A DNA stretch of 64,000 nt. It comes from Rhabdophis nuchalis. Taxonomy: Eukaryota > Chordata > Lepidosauria > Squamata > Natricidae. Shown here in pieces: positions 33,527 through 44,759 of the stretch. Under the pieces are notes generated by a model. It was given only the letters and a program-made list of their open reading frames with translations, ran no database searches and was not told where the DNA came from. Every line of letters starts with the position of its first letter. The first letter of the stretch is position 1. The translations under genes and the position numbers were made by a program. The DNA lies in contig CM077658.1 of NCBI GenBank assembly GCA_039707465.1, positions 12,212,574 to 12,276,573 on the forward strand, written 5' to 3'.

Positions 33527-34290
33527 AAGGACTCAGTATTAAAAGATGACTTAGGTGCCAAAAATATAAGTACTGCTTGAGAAGTTCCATAGGCTGCATG
33601 AGACTCTTGTGCATATTTCACAGCCTCTGAAGCCGTCCAAGACCTCCTAGCCAAAAACAGATGGCACAATTTCCTGGAAGAATTTCTGGAAGGAAAGCAG
33701 TTAAGGTCCATTAAAGTTTTGATTTTAATATTTAAGCTCTACAGTAGTTTCCTCCATGCAATGTACCGATCATTTTCTTTTGGTCAAAGTTACTGATTGC
33801 CATTAGGAGGAAAGGAGTGTCCCCAAGCCATGAAAAGGTTCTCCATTCCATGCCTAAGGTAATAGTCCATTGATCTAGTAGTCTACTTTAATAATGGATG
33901 TAACCGAATTTCCATAATGAGATTAAATAGGTTAATCAGGAATGAACTTTACTGTAGTTAGATGTTGGAGGCAGGTTGGTGACCACTTTCTAGTGTTGTA
34001 TCCTAGAGATTTGCATTCTCTTTAAATATATGAGAAAGGGTTCAATGGCTAAGCTTGTTGATCAAAAAGGTCGGCAGTTCAGCGGTTCGAATCCCTAGCG
34101 CTGCGTAACGGAGTGAGCTCCCATTACTTGTCCCGGCTTTTGCCAACCTAGCAGTTGGAAAGCATGTAAAAAAGCAAATAGAAAAATAGGAACCACCTTT
34201 GGTGGGAAGGGAACAGCGTTCTTTGCACCTTTGGCATTTAGTCATGCCAGCCACATGACCATGGAGACGTCTTCGGACAGCGTTGGCTCT
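33525..34290. repeat. Duplicated unit, copy 1 (unknown sequence plus SINE)
   Basis: About 500 bp of otherwise unrecognised sequence followed by a 5'-truncated SINE, repeated in the same orientation at 47206-47985. From about 33670 to the SINE the two copies differ by only a handful of substitutions and three small indels. The first 100 bp differ at about ten sites. On the minus strand the region from 33531 to 33694 is open in both copies and is preceded by an acceptor-like ctgctttccttccag. Confidence 0.92.
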
Positions 34291-34378
34291 TCGGCTTTAA
34301 AACAGAGATAAGCACCGCCCCCTAGAGTTGGGAACGATTAGCACATATGTGCGAGGGGAACCTTTACCTTTACTTTAT
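34035..34378 (+). mobile_element. Sauria-type SINE within duplicated unit, copy 1
   Basis: Starts ggttcaatggctaag, lacking the first bases of the A box as its partner does, and has a 7-bp loss relative to copy 2. B box cggttcgaatccctag, full body and tail (gagttgggaacgattagcac, aacctttacctttac) are present. Confidence 0.92.
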
Positions 34379-34597
34379 GACTTCACCTCTTTGCTTAGCC
34401 TAAAACATACCTGGAACTTGCACTAGTATTCTCCCTAGGGATTCCATTTATCTGTCCACACAATATATAACCTCAACTAACAATCATTTGTTTAGTGACC
34501 ATTTATTTGAATCATAATATGAGGTATATAATGTTCCTTATTCTGCTCTCTCTCTCTGGATGCTAATATTTGCAAACTTTTATAAATATATTTTACA

Positions 34598-34870
34598 GGG
34601 AGCAATGGCTCCAAGGTTAAAATGTTTGGCTGCTTGTCTGGAAAGTTGACAGCCCAGGTTCGAGACCCAAACACTGTGCAATGGGTGAGCTCTCATTACT
34701 TGCCTCAGTTCCTGCCTACCTAGCAGTTCAAAAACATACAAATGCAAGTAGATAAATAGGTACCACTTTGGTGGGAAGGTAACAATGTTCTCTGCTCCTT
34801 TGGTGTATAGCCATCCTGGCCTCATAGCTATGGAACTGTTTTCAGACAATGCTGGCTCCCTCGGCTAAGG
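34598..34870 (+). mobile_element. Sauria-type SINE, older subfamily
   Basis: Head agggagcaatggctccaagg, B box ggttcgagaccc, body variant gtagataaataggtacca. The 3' tail is lost after ctggctccctcggctaag. Confidence 0.83.
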
Positions 34871-34904
34871 GAGTCTGGCACTGCCAGTAATGGTATCCTA
34901 TTTT

Positions 34905-35140
34905 CTTCACTACCATTTTGGTACCATGAGCATGTCTGGCCATGCGCAGAACCTTCTGCGTATGTGCAGAAGGTCCATGATGACGGATTGGTGGAGCCTC
35001 TTGCCTCCATCACTACCGGTTTGCCCGAACAGGTGCGAACTGGCAGAACACCACCTCTGGGCGCTGTCAGGCACAACCGGACCAGTGGTGGGTTGCTCAT
35101 TTTTTTACTACTGGTTTGGGCATGCTCATGCGATGCAAAG
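34905..35140. mobile_element. hAT-type MITE fragments
   Basis: GC-richer sequence with gcgcagaa/ttctgcg inverted pieces, ending aactggcagaacaccacctc (about 35060). A second left-end-like cagtggtgggttgctc begins at 35083. Both resemble hAT ends of family B, but no target duplications were found. Confidence 0.4.
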
Positions 35141-35198
35141 GGGAAAACTTTACCTTTTTGAACTAAGTGCAACCCAAAATGTTCCCGTTCTACACATG

Positions 35199-35236
35199 CA
35201 CACACATACAAACACACACACACACACACACACAGA
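35199..35236. repeat. (CA)n microsatellite
   Basis: CA array with one CATA/CAAA interruption. Confidence 0.93.
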
Positions 35237-35239
35237 GGA

Positions 35240-36315
35240 AGGTATTCTACAGTCTCATTTCCTTTTGCCAGAAAGTCAATCAATTAAGTAATTGGCCAAA
35301 AATACTTGCATTTTCTTATTTCAAGAATCATGCTTTAAGACATTTTCTGCAGTTGGGAAAGATTTTTCATCTGCCTCTGAAATCCAATATGCAGTTATTA
35401 CCCTTGAAACTCTCTCTCTCTCACACACACACCAGTACACACAAATATCTATGCAAACACTTTTGATATTAAATGGAATTAACAAAGCAGAATCTATTCC
35501 CAGTAAGTATTTTTAGGAATCTCTTCAAACTTTGTTATAGATAGCATTGCTTTAATGAGGGATTTTGCAGTCCCTGTCTCAGTAGGGTTGCACTTAGCTC
35601 ATTCACAATGATTATTCTACGTGGTCTTTGAATGGAATGCAAATTATGAAACTTTGCATGTTTATTCAAAAGGAGTGGTTTTCTTTTGAGCTGCAAATTA
35701 TAGTACTTGGTAATCAATAATTTCAGGGCATTAAGAACTGTGCTAAGATTTTCATTAGCTTGAAGAAGAGCAGAGTTAAAGAAATACTAACTGGTATTGA
35801 TGTTTAAATTTGATTTAAACTACGTTACTTAAACATATCTCTACATTGCACTGAGTTTATTTTTCCACATTTAGAGAACATTCCAAGATATCGCATGAAC
35901 CTAAATAAGATAAAGCACTCTGTGAACTAATTTCTTTCTAAAATAAACCAAGAAAAATGCCACTTGTGTCTCCTTTTCATTAAATTATCCTCTAGCCTAT
36001 TGATTTAACTCAGGTTGAAACCTTACTTAGCAAAAAAAAAAACATAAACCACTGAACAAGCTCATTCTTGATCTACTGATCCCTGGTGGGCCATAATACA
36101 TGGCTGCCATGTCATAGATTGCCTGGGGCGGTACATTTGACAAGCCTTATCTGCAGAAACTTGATGAGACAAAGAAATGTTTTAGGTAGTTGTGACAGAG
36201 AACAAAAGAGAAGGAAATGTCACTGTTGATCCCAAGCCAAATACCATAGTAGGGACTAACGGTTTCTACAGGAAGTCCATGACAACTCCTGTGCAAAACC
36301 ATTATCTAAGGCTTG
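35240..36315. other. AT-rich unique sequence, nothing recognised
   Basis: Short CT/CA arrays at about 35408-35432; otherwise nothing recognised. Confidence 0.45.
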
Positions 36316-36317
36316 GA

Positions 36318-36411
36318 TAAGTTGCACACTGGCCCCACCCATGCCTGGTTAGCGAAGGGGGGAAAAGTTGTGTTACATAACGCCACAATGACAACACCAG
36401 TTTGACACCCC
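36318..36411. mobile_element. hAT-type element, right terminus
   Basis: ggccccacccatgcctggtt then gcgaaggggggaaaagttgt and the end agtttgacacccct match the right half of a common squamate hAT family (end CAGGGGTGTCAAACT inverted). The left half is missing. Confidence 0.5.
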
Positions 36412-36414
36412 TAA

Positions 36415-38325
36415 TCTAAAGCATCAGATAGTTTCAATTGCCTGGGCTTGTATGCATTAAGAAGCCAAATTTAAACAAGCCATATTATGAAGCCAGCCAT
36501 ACACGACCATAGGTCAGCATTACTAGATAGATTCAAATCAGGAAATCAACTCCATAGTAAGGTAAAAATTGCTATTGCAGAGATTGACTATAACAGCAGA
36601 AGCTTGCAAGTCTGATTTTGATGTACCTTCTGCTCCATATTATTATTCCAGTGAATCAGGGATCTGATTCAGAGGCATTTCAGAATATTGTCTTGTTTCT
36701 CAGTCCTTAACCAAATGTTTCAGTCCATTTTCCCTAGGGAGAATTTCTTGCATATTTCCATTCTTCAGTCCTTAACAAAATAGTTTATGGTGTTTATGGC
36801 AGAGATATAGTAACCCGTGAACTCTAGAGATTGCAGTCTGGAAACAAACACAATTCATTGAAAATTTAGAATATTCTTCCAAACACATACAAGGATGTTT
36901 CTAAAACACCTATGTGCTTAATGAGCTTTTACCACATTGTATCATGCCTGTTTATTGTGTGCTTAGTTTTTACTGGTAAAGCTTGTTGCTAATGTACCAG
37001 CCACTAAAGAGATTGTTTATAGTTTAGCCATAAGACAAAAACATTTCTATATATTCAAGTAACCCTGAATAAATAAGGGACCCAACAAAGCCAGGCTTTA
37101 TAACAGCACTAATAACATTTTCTTGCTTCTGCTCTCTTCTCTGTTAGGGCCTTTATAATCACGTAACCTGCTTTTCAATATAGAACATTTTCCAACACTA
37201 TTGAAAATGAGACAGCAAAATGTGACTGCCCGTCCTTCCTAGTAGGAAGTACATTTTGAAATTAATTGCAAATCTCAAAGGTGCCACTCACAGTCATGCT
37301 AACAACTTTGACATTTTTGTGATGCTACAAGCCCATAATTAATTTCTTTAAATGGATTCTGGAGGTGGAAGGATGATAGAAATCTAAGGACTAATAAGAA
37401 AGAAGCCAGAGGACGCCACAAAAACTGGTTGTTTTCCAAACACTCATGGTAATAAACAATAATATTTAAAAGATTGCACTTCTGAAAGCAGAGGGCTAAT
37501 TAAGAAAATGCGTGGATGTGATACAATCCATCTTGAGCAACATGTCCTTAAATATGTTATTGGCTTTGATCCACAAATCTTTGTGTGTGTCCATCTTTGG
37601 CTGATGCACTATATTCATATTTCCCTACAATTTTGTGTTTCTAGAATTAATACCCCAATCTCATTGTGGAAGATCCATGAAGCTATAGTTTAACTCTTCT
37701 CTCTTTAAGTAGATGATATTAATGCATATTGTAAAATAGGTACATTAATCTAATCTTTAAATACACAATGTCCAAACCATAAATTGATTGATACAAATAA
37801 GCTAGCTAAAATCAGGGAAAATACCTAATTCACTCTGACATACAGTTTGTCTTTTCTTTCCAGTTCCAAGTTTATTTCACTTCCTGAAGTTTTGAGAGAC
37901 ATTTCAGATGTTTCCATTTGAAAAGTATATTTACGTGACCATTGTGAAATGCCCATCCATATATGTCTTAATATTTTGGAATCTTCAAAAAAATAATAAT
38001 CCAGGAAATCAAGATTTGATTGTGCAGTTCTTTTCATATATTTAAATTATTTATACTAAACTTCTAATCCTTGGTTTTGGAATATGATATATAAATACAA
38101 AGAAAGAAATAAGTAAATCTATAGTTTCTCAAAGAAGGCTACAATCAAAACAGCACTGAAATAATCAACTGTATCTAAATAGTGAAATGGAAATGTAATG
38201 GAAACATTATGTACCTAAAATGATAAAGCATTGGAACAATTGAAATAGCATTCAATTAAAAACAAAAAACAAAGAGAGGTAGGATATTCCAGAATCATTA
38301 CTGGAAAAGAGTGGATGAAGACCAC
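36415..38325. other. AT-rich unique sequence, nothing recognised
   Basis: No repeat or coding signal recognised. Confidence 0.45.
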
Positions 38326-38329
38326 TCTA

Positions 38330-38640
38330 AAGATATTCTGCGTAGTTTCCCCAAATTTCAATGGGAAAAGCATTGCAGAATGCTAATGCTACCACAGAGA
38401 AGGCAGCCATGAACTGCTGCCAGATATCATTCAGCAATATTTGGTATATGTAGTGGGATGTTTCCAAATGACCTCAGTGACCAACAAGGTCTAAAGGTAT
38501 TCTGACCTGAAGTTATTTAGAGCCATAACTGAGACATTGAACTTGGTTCACTAGCTATATGAAAGTCAGTGTGGTTGCTTCAAAAAAGAGCTAGGTGCCC
38601 TACTCTATAACCTGATTCGATGCCTTCTAATATAATAAGT
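38330..38640 (-). mobile_element. Ancient L2-like LINE fragment
   Basis: attgcagaatgctaatgcta followed by ccacagagaaggcagcc has the layout of the L2 region that reads as RGRAFSxxxPxLWN on the minus strand. Further right, ttagagccataactgagaca fits the FKxLxxxYKALHG region. Too decayed for a confident frame. Confidence 0.4.
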
Positions 38641-38952
38641 GCAACAGCTACGTTGACAATGTCTTCCCAACAATCAGCAGAAGTAGCCTCCGTGTCCTTT
38701 GTAAAACAGCCTAATCTGTAGACAGTGAGGAGGATGACCTTGATAGAGAGAGGAACGGATGTCACAGATGCTTCCTGAATTCAAATAAGGAGAAAAGAGT
38801 GAGAAGGAAAAGCTTTTATTGGGTTGCTCCAGCAAAGTTTGCAATTAATAATGAAACTGTTAACACACAACAATTTAGTTGGGCTGGCTTCAGTGCAGTT
38901 TGTGGCTCTCTTATATCATGCTCAAGACTATAGTATGTTGGGCTAGATGGTC

Positions 38953-39376
<424 letters not shown>

Positions 39377-39593
39377 GTCTCTTTCAACTCTGTTAATCTG
39401 TTATGATTAAGAAACAGCGGACATCTGTTTCATTCTTGAGATATATGCTCAGTCGGTACATTCAGGGGTGATGCAGTAATAAGTTTGATTATTTTGATTC
39501 CATCCCCCCCATATATTTTCTGATAATGAGCTCAGGATTTCATTGAAAGAATCTCCAGGACCTTCTCTGTTTTTTGACTTTCACTATACCTTG

Positions 39594-39825
39594 GTACAAG
39601 TGGCTCAGGGGCTAAGACACTGAGTTTGTCGATCAGAAAGGTCAGCAGTTCAGCAGTTCGAATCCCTAGCACCGTGTAACAGAGTGAGCTCCCGTTACTT
39701 GTCGCAGTTTCTGCCTACCTAGCAGTTCGAAAGCAGGCAAAAATGCAAGTAGAAAAATAGGAACCACCTTTGGTGGGAAGGTAGCACGGGGCGAGGGAAA
39801 TCTTTATCTTTTTATATCTTTGTGT
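39594..39825 (+). mobile_element. Sauria-type SINE with internal deletion
   Basis: Head (A box tggctcaggggct, B box agttcgaatccctag) and body run to ggtgggaaggtagca, then jump to the tail end (cgaggg-aaatctttatcttt). About 140 bp of the body and Bov-B-like part are missing. Confidence 0.87.
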
Positions 39826-39829
39826 TTGC

Positions 39830-41140
39830 TTCTTTCTACACACCTCTTCTCCTCTCTCTGCACTGCTTAATGTATCTTGTGTTATGCATAACAGAGGGTG
39901 TTGTTGTTCTACGTGATGCCACTTTATTTAACAAGTAGAATGTGCAGTCTGTTACAGGCTATTGTTTTCCCCCCCAACAGTTTTCAAAGGTTATTTTCAT
40001 GTGTAAACCTGGAGAAGCCAAGCATAGTTACCCAAGTGTCATATGCATCTCCCCGCCCCCTCTTGTTTAGCTAAGCTGTTTAGAGTTTGCCTTCAACTAA
40101 AGAGAGAAAGGAGCTGAAAAGGAGAAAGTGTTTTGGTTTTTTTTAATCTAGAGAAGCTGACATGCTTCAAGGTCTTATTTAATGTGAAAAAAGGACTTTG
40201 ATGGATATCTGTCAACCTGGAACGAATGAGTATTTGTTCCATGAGTCAACCTAGAGCCCAGCAAGAAACGGTGCCATTATGAAGAAACACATTTCAGCCA
40301 AAGGATAGCATTAAGATAATTACGCTATTAAGAATTAGGAATTACTCTTTTTATCCTCAGGATGACACTCCTGGCATTTGTTATTTCTACGCAGTCTTTG
40401 TCAATGTGACTTGCTCATATAAATTCTATCCTGATGATTTATGATTACAAATGTGGTTCCCCCCTCCCCCCATTCTCATTTATTACATGGTGTCACATTT
40501 TATCACAACTGCATTTAATCATATCCTGTCTGCATGCTAATAGTTACAAATATGATACCTGTGTAGGACCAGAAAACCAATGTCTGTGACTGTCTGAAAA
40601 TGCGATGCCTGAATGTGCTGGTGGGGGCAGAAAGGGAGTGAGGGAGAATAAATAGCTTGGCAAAGAAAATTCAGAACATCATTCTTCATGCATAAACCTT
40701 TAAAACTATATCAGGTTGGCCACATTTCATAAAGCTTTGCAGAAAGTCTGGTCCAACTGAATCCCCACGTTCTTTAAGGCTTCATAGAGGTCTCTTACAT
40801 TTGGGAATTATTCAAGAGGGAGACAAAAAACCACACAAAAAAACAGAATAAAAGAGAAGTGCCTGACTGACTGACTGACTTTGAATCTACCAGCCACGTT
40901 TTTTTTTAGCAAGCAGGAAAATACTGAATACTGATTAATCTCTTAATGATAACGAAGAGCCAACATTCTGTCTTCTTAATTGCCTTTCAGTCCTTGATGA
41001 AAGGTGGCTTTGGTTTTGCTCAACTTCATTTTCACGGAGATTCTCCATCATTCAGCACCACCTCTTATCCAAGAAGCCTTCTGTCAGATCCGTGACAGGA
41101 GTCCGTCTATACTTCCTTTACCCTTTACTATCCTTCCTTC
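39830..41140. other. Unique sequence, nothing recognised
   Basis: Short GACT array at 40864-40880; otherwise nothing recognised. Confidence 0.42.
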
Positions 41141-41148
41141 CTATATAT

Positions 41149-41476
41149 CATGGGTCTCCAACCTTTGCAACTTTAAGTCTGAAGGACTTCAGCTCCCAGA
41201 ATTCTCCAGCCTGCAAAGCTGGCTGGAGAACTCTGGAAGCTGAAGTCCTTCAGACTTACAGTTGCAAAGTTTGCCCACCCCTGTTCTAGCAGCTCTCAAA
41301 TTTCTCCTTAGTATTGTATTCATTTTCTACTTATACCCAAACGCATCACTAAAGTGATGTGGAGAAACCCATCACAACACGTACGTGACACAAGACCATT
41401 CCTAAGCCTTGCTGGCTGGAGAAGTCTGGGAGCTGAAGTCCTTCAGACTTAAAGTTGCAAAGGTTGGAGACCCCTG
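41149..41476. mobile_element. hAT foldback element with internal inverted copy
   Basis: The left arm (gtctccaacctttgcaactt, taagtctgaaggacttcagc) is the inverse of the right arm ending gttggagacccctg at 41476. The flanks ctatatat (41141-41148) and atatatat (41477-41484) form an 8-bp duplication with one mismatch. A third copy of the arm, with the variant end gtttgcccacccctg, occurs inside at about 41213-41283. Confidence 0.78.
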
Positions 41477-41489
41477 ATATATATCCTCT

Positions 41490-42478
41490 ACCATGTAAAC
41501 AATTGCTTTATAACTTCTAGCCTGGTGCCTAGAGGTCTGGCATATTCTCATCTTTCGGGGAATGTGTGAAGAGGGAGGACCACGTGGGTTGCATCGCACA
41601 GAAAATGACCCTGAGAAAGTCTTCTTATCACTTTCCCAGAGCGTCTGTTACAAAAAAACATCTTCACATCTGCAGATTGGCTTAATCCACACCAGACTGT
41701 TGGGAGGGGGCTCTAATTTTATTTATTTAAGGACCCTAGATCACTCCCCCTTTCCTCCTGTAAAGATTTGTTGCCAGACTTGAGCAAGTGCCTGTGTAAT
41801 AATATTTAACATAAATTATGCTTTTTAACCATGTACCTAGGCATGTTCAGGGATCTCACCATTCTCAGAGAGCATAATTTCCTAACAATGTGACACAAAA
41901 CCACCTTATGATTTCACTTTGTTATAAGCGTAAGATGAATTAGGTAACTAAGATAGAAATGATATGTTAAAGGAGATTTTACAGCAATTTTACTCCTCTT
42001 CCTTGTTTGTGAAAGTGTGTTAAGAGGACACTTTGGATATACAAAAAAACCAAAAAAGCAAAGATTATTTGAACCGAAGGGATTCCATATTGGAACAAAA
42101 TTTCTTTGTTTGTTTTTTTATCTTGTCCAGCAAAGAACTTTTTTCTAGTGAACTTGGTAGATAATGAGCTTAATGAGCTATGTGATATGAATATTCAGTC
42201 TAATGAAGTACATGCAATCCATCTGAATGCACAGGTGTATGGAAAGGCAACAGAATGCTGGGGTGGACTCAAGCAATGATGTGCCAAAAGTCAGGAGGAG
42301 ATCAAAGGATGAATGATAAATAAAAGTATCAAGACTCGGGACCTGAACTTCCACAAACAAGAAGTCCAAAAGAAGAGGAAGATTCTCCCCAAATTGTCTT
42401 TTAAATAATTTTCTCTGATGAGAATGCGGAAAAACAGCTGGCCCAAAGCCCAACACTTTTAGATTTTAAAATATGAAA
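41490..42478. other. Unique sequence, nothing recognised
   Basis: No repeat or coding signal recognised. The 92-codon ORF at 42178-42456 has no known motif. Confidence 0.42.
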
Positions 42479-42489
42479 GAAAGAAAAAT

Positions 42490-42565
42490 CCTATTTATTT
42501 ATTTATTTATTTTATTTATTTTAATTTATACCCCACCCTTCTCCTTGTTAGGACCCAGGGTCCTA
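42490..42565 (-). mobile_element. LINE/SINE 3' tail with (TTTA)n
   Basis: An imperfect TTTA array followed by tttataccccacccttctcc is the inverse of a common L2-like 3' end (ggtataaa plus TAAA tail). Only the tail is recognisable. Confidence 0.5.
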
Positions 42566-42763
42566 ACAATGCATAAGTTGCGCATGTGAACTCTATGAAT
42601 TGCCAGTGTGTTGGATTTTTGCCTACATATTTGCTTCCCTCCCCACCTCCACTTTTCTATACTGGAAAATCTACTATCAAGAAAGGATTATGAGGAGTGA
42701 AAATAGCATTTTATGCAACCCCAGTGATGACACACTTGGAATACTGCATCCAATCTCAACATT

Positions 42764-43371
42764 GGCCCAAAGGCATTAAGAGCTGTTAACCTAACCTTGC
42801 ATAGCTTCTTCTCTGGTAACCAGAGCATACAAAACCTTTGCTAGACCAATTCTCAAATACAGCTCATCTATCTGGAACCCGCACTGCACATCAGACATTA
42901 ATACAATTGAGCGAGTTCAGAGGTATTTCACGAGAAGCGTCCTCCACTCCCCTGCTCACAACATAATCCCATATGCCACCAGGCTTGAAATTTTGGGTTT
43001 ACATAACTTAGAACTACGCTGCCTTTTATCTGACCCAAACAAAGTATATAAAATTATCTACTACAATGTTCTACCTGCCAGTGACTACTTCAGCTTCAAT
43101 TACAATAATACATGAGTACACAATGGATACAAATTTAAAGTGATCCACTTGACTCAATTGCAGAAAATTCAACTTTAGCAACAGAGTGGTCAATGCCTCG
43201 AACGAATTTCTATCTGACTCAGTGGTGTCTTCCCCAAACCCGCACAACTTTAACCTTAGACTGTCTACGGTCGACCTCCCCCCATTCCTAAGAGGTCTGT
43301 AAGGGGGTGGGGGTGCCTAAGCGCACCAGCATGCCTACCATCCCTGTCCTAATATTCCCTTTTATTCATAA
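42764..43371 (+). mobile_element. CR1/Jockey-group LINE, 5' part of a split copy
   Basis: Same family as 29931-30478 (acattaatacaattgagcga, ggtatttcacgagaag, caacagagtggtcaatgcct). Frames are broken by several stops. The 3' UTR is interrupted by the CR1 insertion at 43372 and resumes at 43841. Confidence 0.75.
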
Positions 43372-43840
43372 GATGTGGAGACTCTGGAAAGAGTGCAGAG
43401 AAGAGCAACCAAGATGATTAGGGGACTGGAGGCTAAAACATATGAAGAACGGTTGCAGGAACTGGGTATGTGTAGCTTGATGAAGAGAAGGACCAGGGGA
43501 GACATGATAGCAGTGTTCCGATATCTCAGAGGGTGCCACAGAGAAGAGGGAGTCAAACTATTCTCCAAGGCACCTGGGGGCAGGACAAGAAGCAATGGGT
43601 GGAAACTAATCAAGGAGAGAAGCAACTTAGAACTAAGGAGAAATTTCCTGACAGTTAGAACAATTAACCTCTGGAACAGCTTGCCTCCAGAAGTTGTGAA
43701 TGCCCCAACCCTGGAAGTCTTTAAGAAGATGTTAGATAGCCATTTGTCTGAAATGGTATAGGGTTCCTGCCCATGTAGGGGGTTGGACTAGAAGACCTAC
43801 AAGGTCCCTTCCAACTCTGTTATTATATTGTATTGTATAT
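43372..43840 (+). mobile_element. CR1 LINE 3' end nested in another LINE
   Basis: A 128-codon open frame (43375-43761) encodes [35 protein letters not shown] and the terminal INLWNSLPPEVVNAPTLEVF. The terminus and a TATTGTATTGTAT tail are intact. Very close to 5460-5849, so a young copy. Confidence 0.95.
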
Positions 43841-43936
43841 CCATTTCACGTATTCATGATCTTGTCTATACATATCTATTATCTTATACACTCTTGATGA
43901 AACAAATAAATGAAATAAAATAAATAAATAAATTAT
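43841..43936 (+). mobile_element. CR1/Jockey-group LINE, 3' terminus of the split copy
   Basis: atccatttcacgtattcatg then tcttgtctatacatat and an AAATA-rich tail match the 3' end of the copy at 30.4 kb. Confidence 0.68.
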
Positions 43937-43969
43937 CACACACACACACCACAATACAAAACAGATGTT

Positions 43970-44110
43970 GAGGCTCTAGAAAGAGAGCAGGGAAGATCAA
44001 TAAAGATGATAAAGCGTCCGGAGGGAAAATTGTATAATGAATGGTTGAGGGAGCCAGGTATATCTAGCCCATTGAAGAGAAGGATTAGGGGGCATATGTG
44101 TTATGATGAT
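43970..44110 (+). mobile_element. CR1 LINE fragment, divergent
   Basis: agatgttgaggctctagaaa, gagcagggaagatcaataaa and ctagcccattgaagagaagg follow the CR1 RT C-terminus order (LERxQ, then LxxKRR). Both ends are lost. Confidence 0.72.
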
Positions 44111-44177
44111 GCTTTTGACATTTTAATCAAAGCAGCAGAAGCTGAGGTTAGCCATATCTTAGGACGATTGATTGCCC

Positions 44178-44756
44178 TCACCTATCCTGGCTGATGTATT
44201 CCAATTTTATACTTAACAATATTATTCTTAACATTGACATCTTTGGAGGATTTATAAACCCCTGAACAGGCTGGAGAGAAGAATTCTGAGGTTTGGAGTC
44301 TAGTTGGAAAGCTGTCAATGGCCAGTTCCTTCCCTTCGTTTTCCTTCCCTTCCCTTCTCCAATATTTGGTGTCAGAACCACAGTCATTTGCCGAACATGA
44401 TGTCTCAAGACTGACAAGACTATGGTAATTTTAACACTGTCAGCAGGGTTATGCGTGTAGACATTAAGTACATGGAAACTGACAATGTCATTGCAAATTA
44501 TTTTCCCCACCCAAAAGGGTCTTTTGGGGAAACCTGCATCTGTAACATTCAGCATATGTGGACTTGATGGTTGATTGTGACAAAATTGCTTAGGTGTTAC
44601 TTTTCCCATGTATCGTGTAAATAAGTAGATCACAAATCCTATAGGTTTGTGTGATGATTTTGGAGAGTAACATTTGCCAGAAGAGGCATTCATCTTGTCT
44701 TGCTTAATATCAAAGTAAGACAATTGCAGACTTAAATATATATTTATATTCTTCAT
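44178..44756 (-). other. Unrecognised 192-codon open reading frame
   Basis: The longest open frame that does not coincide with a recognised repeat or microsatellite. The product would begin MKNINIYLSLQLSYF and contains GFPKRPFWVGKIICNDIVSF and a basic stretch GKGRKTKGRNW. No signal peptide, transmembrane pattern or known domain is evident. The frame extends about 15 codons upstream of the Met to a TAA. It could be an old transposable-element coding remnant, an exon, or chance. I make no functional claim. Confidence 0.2.
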
Positions 44757-44759
44757 ATT

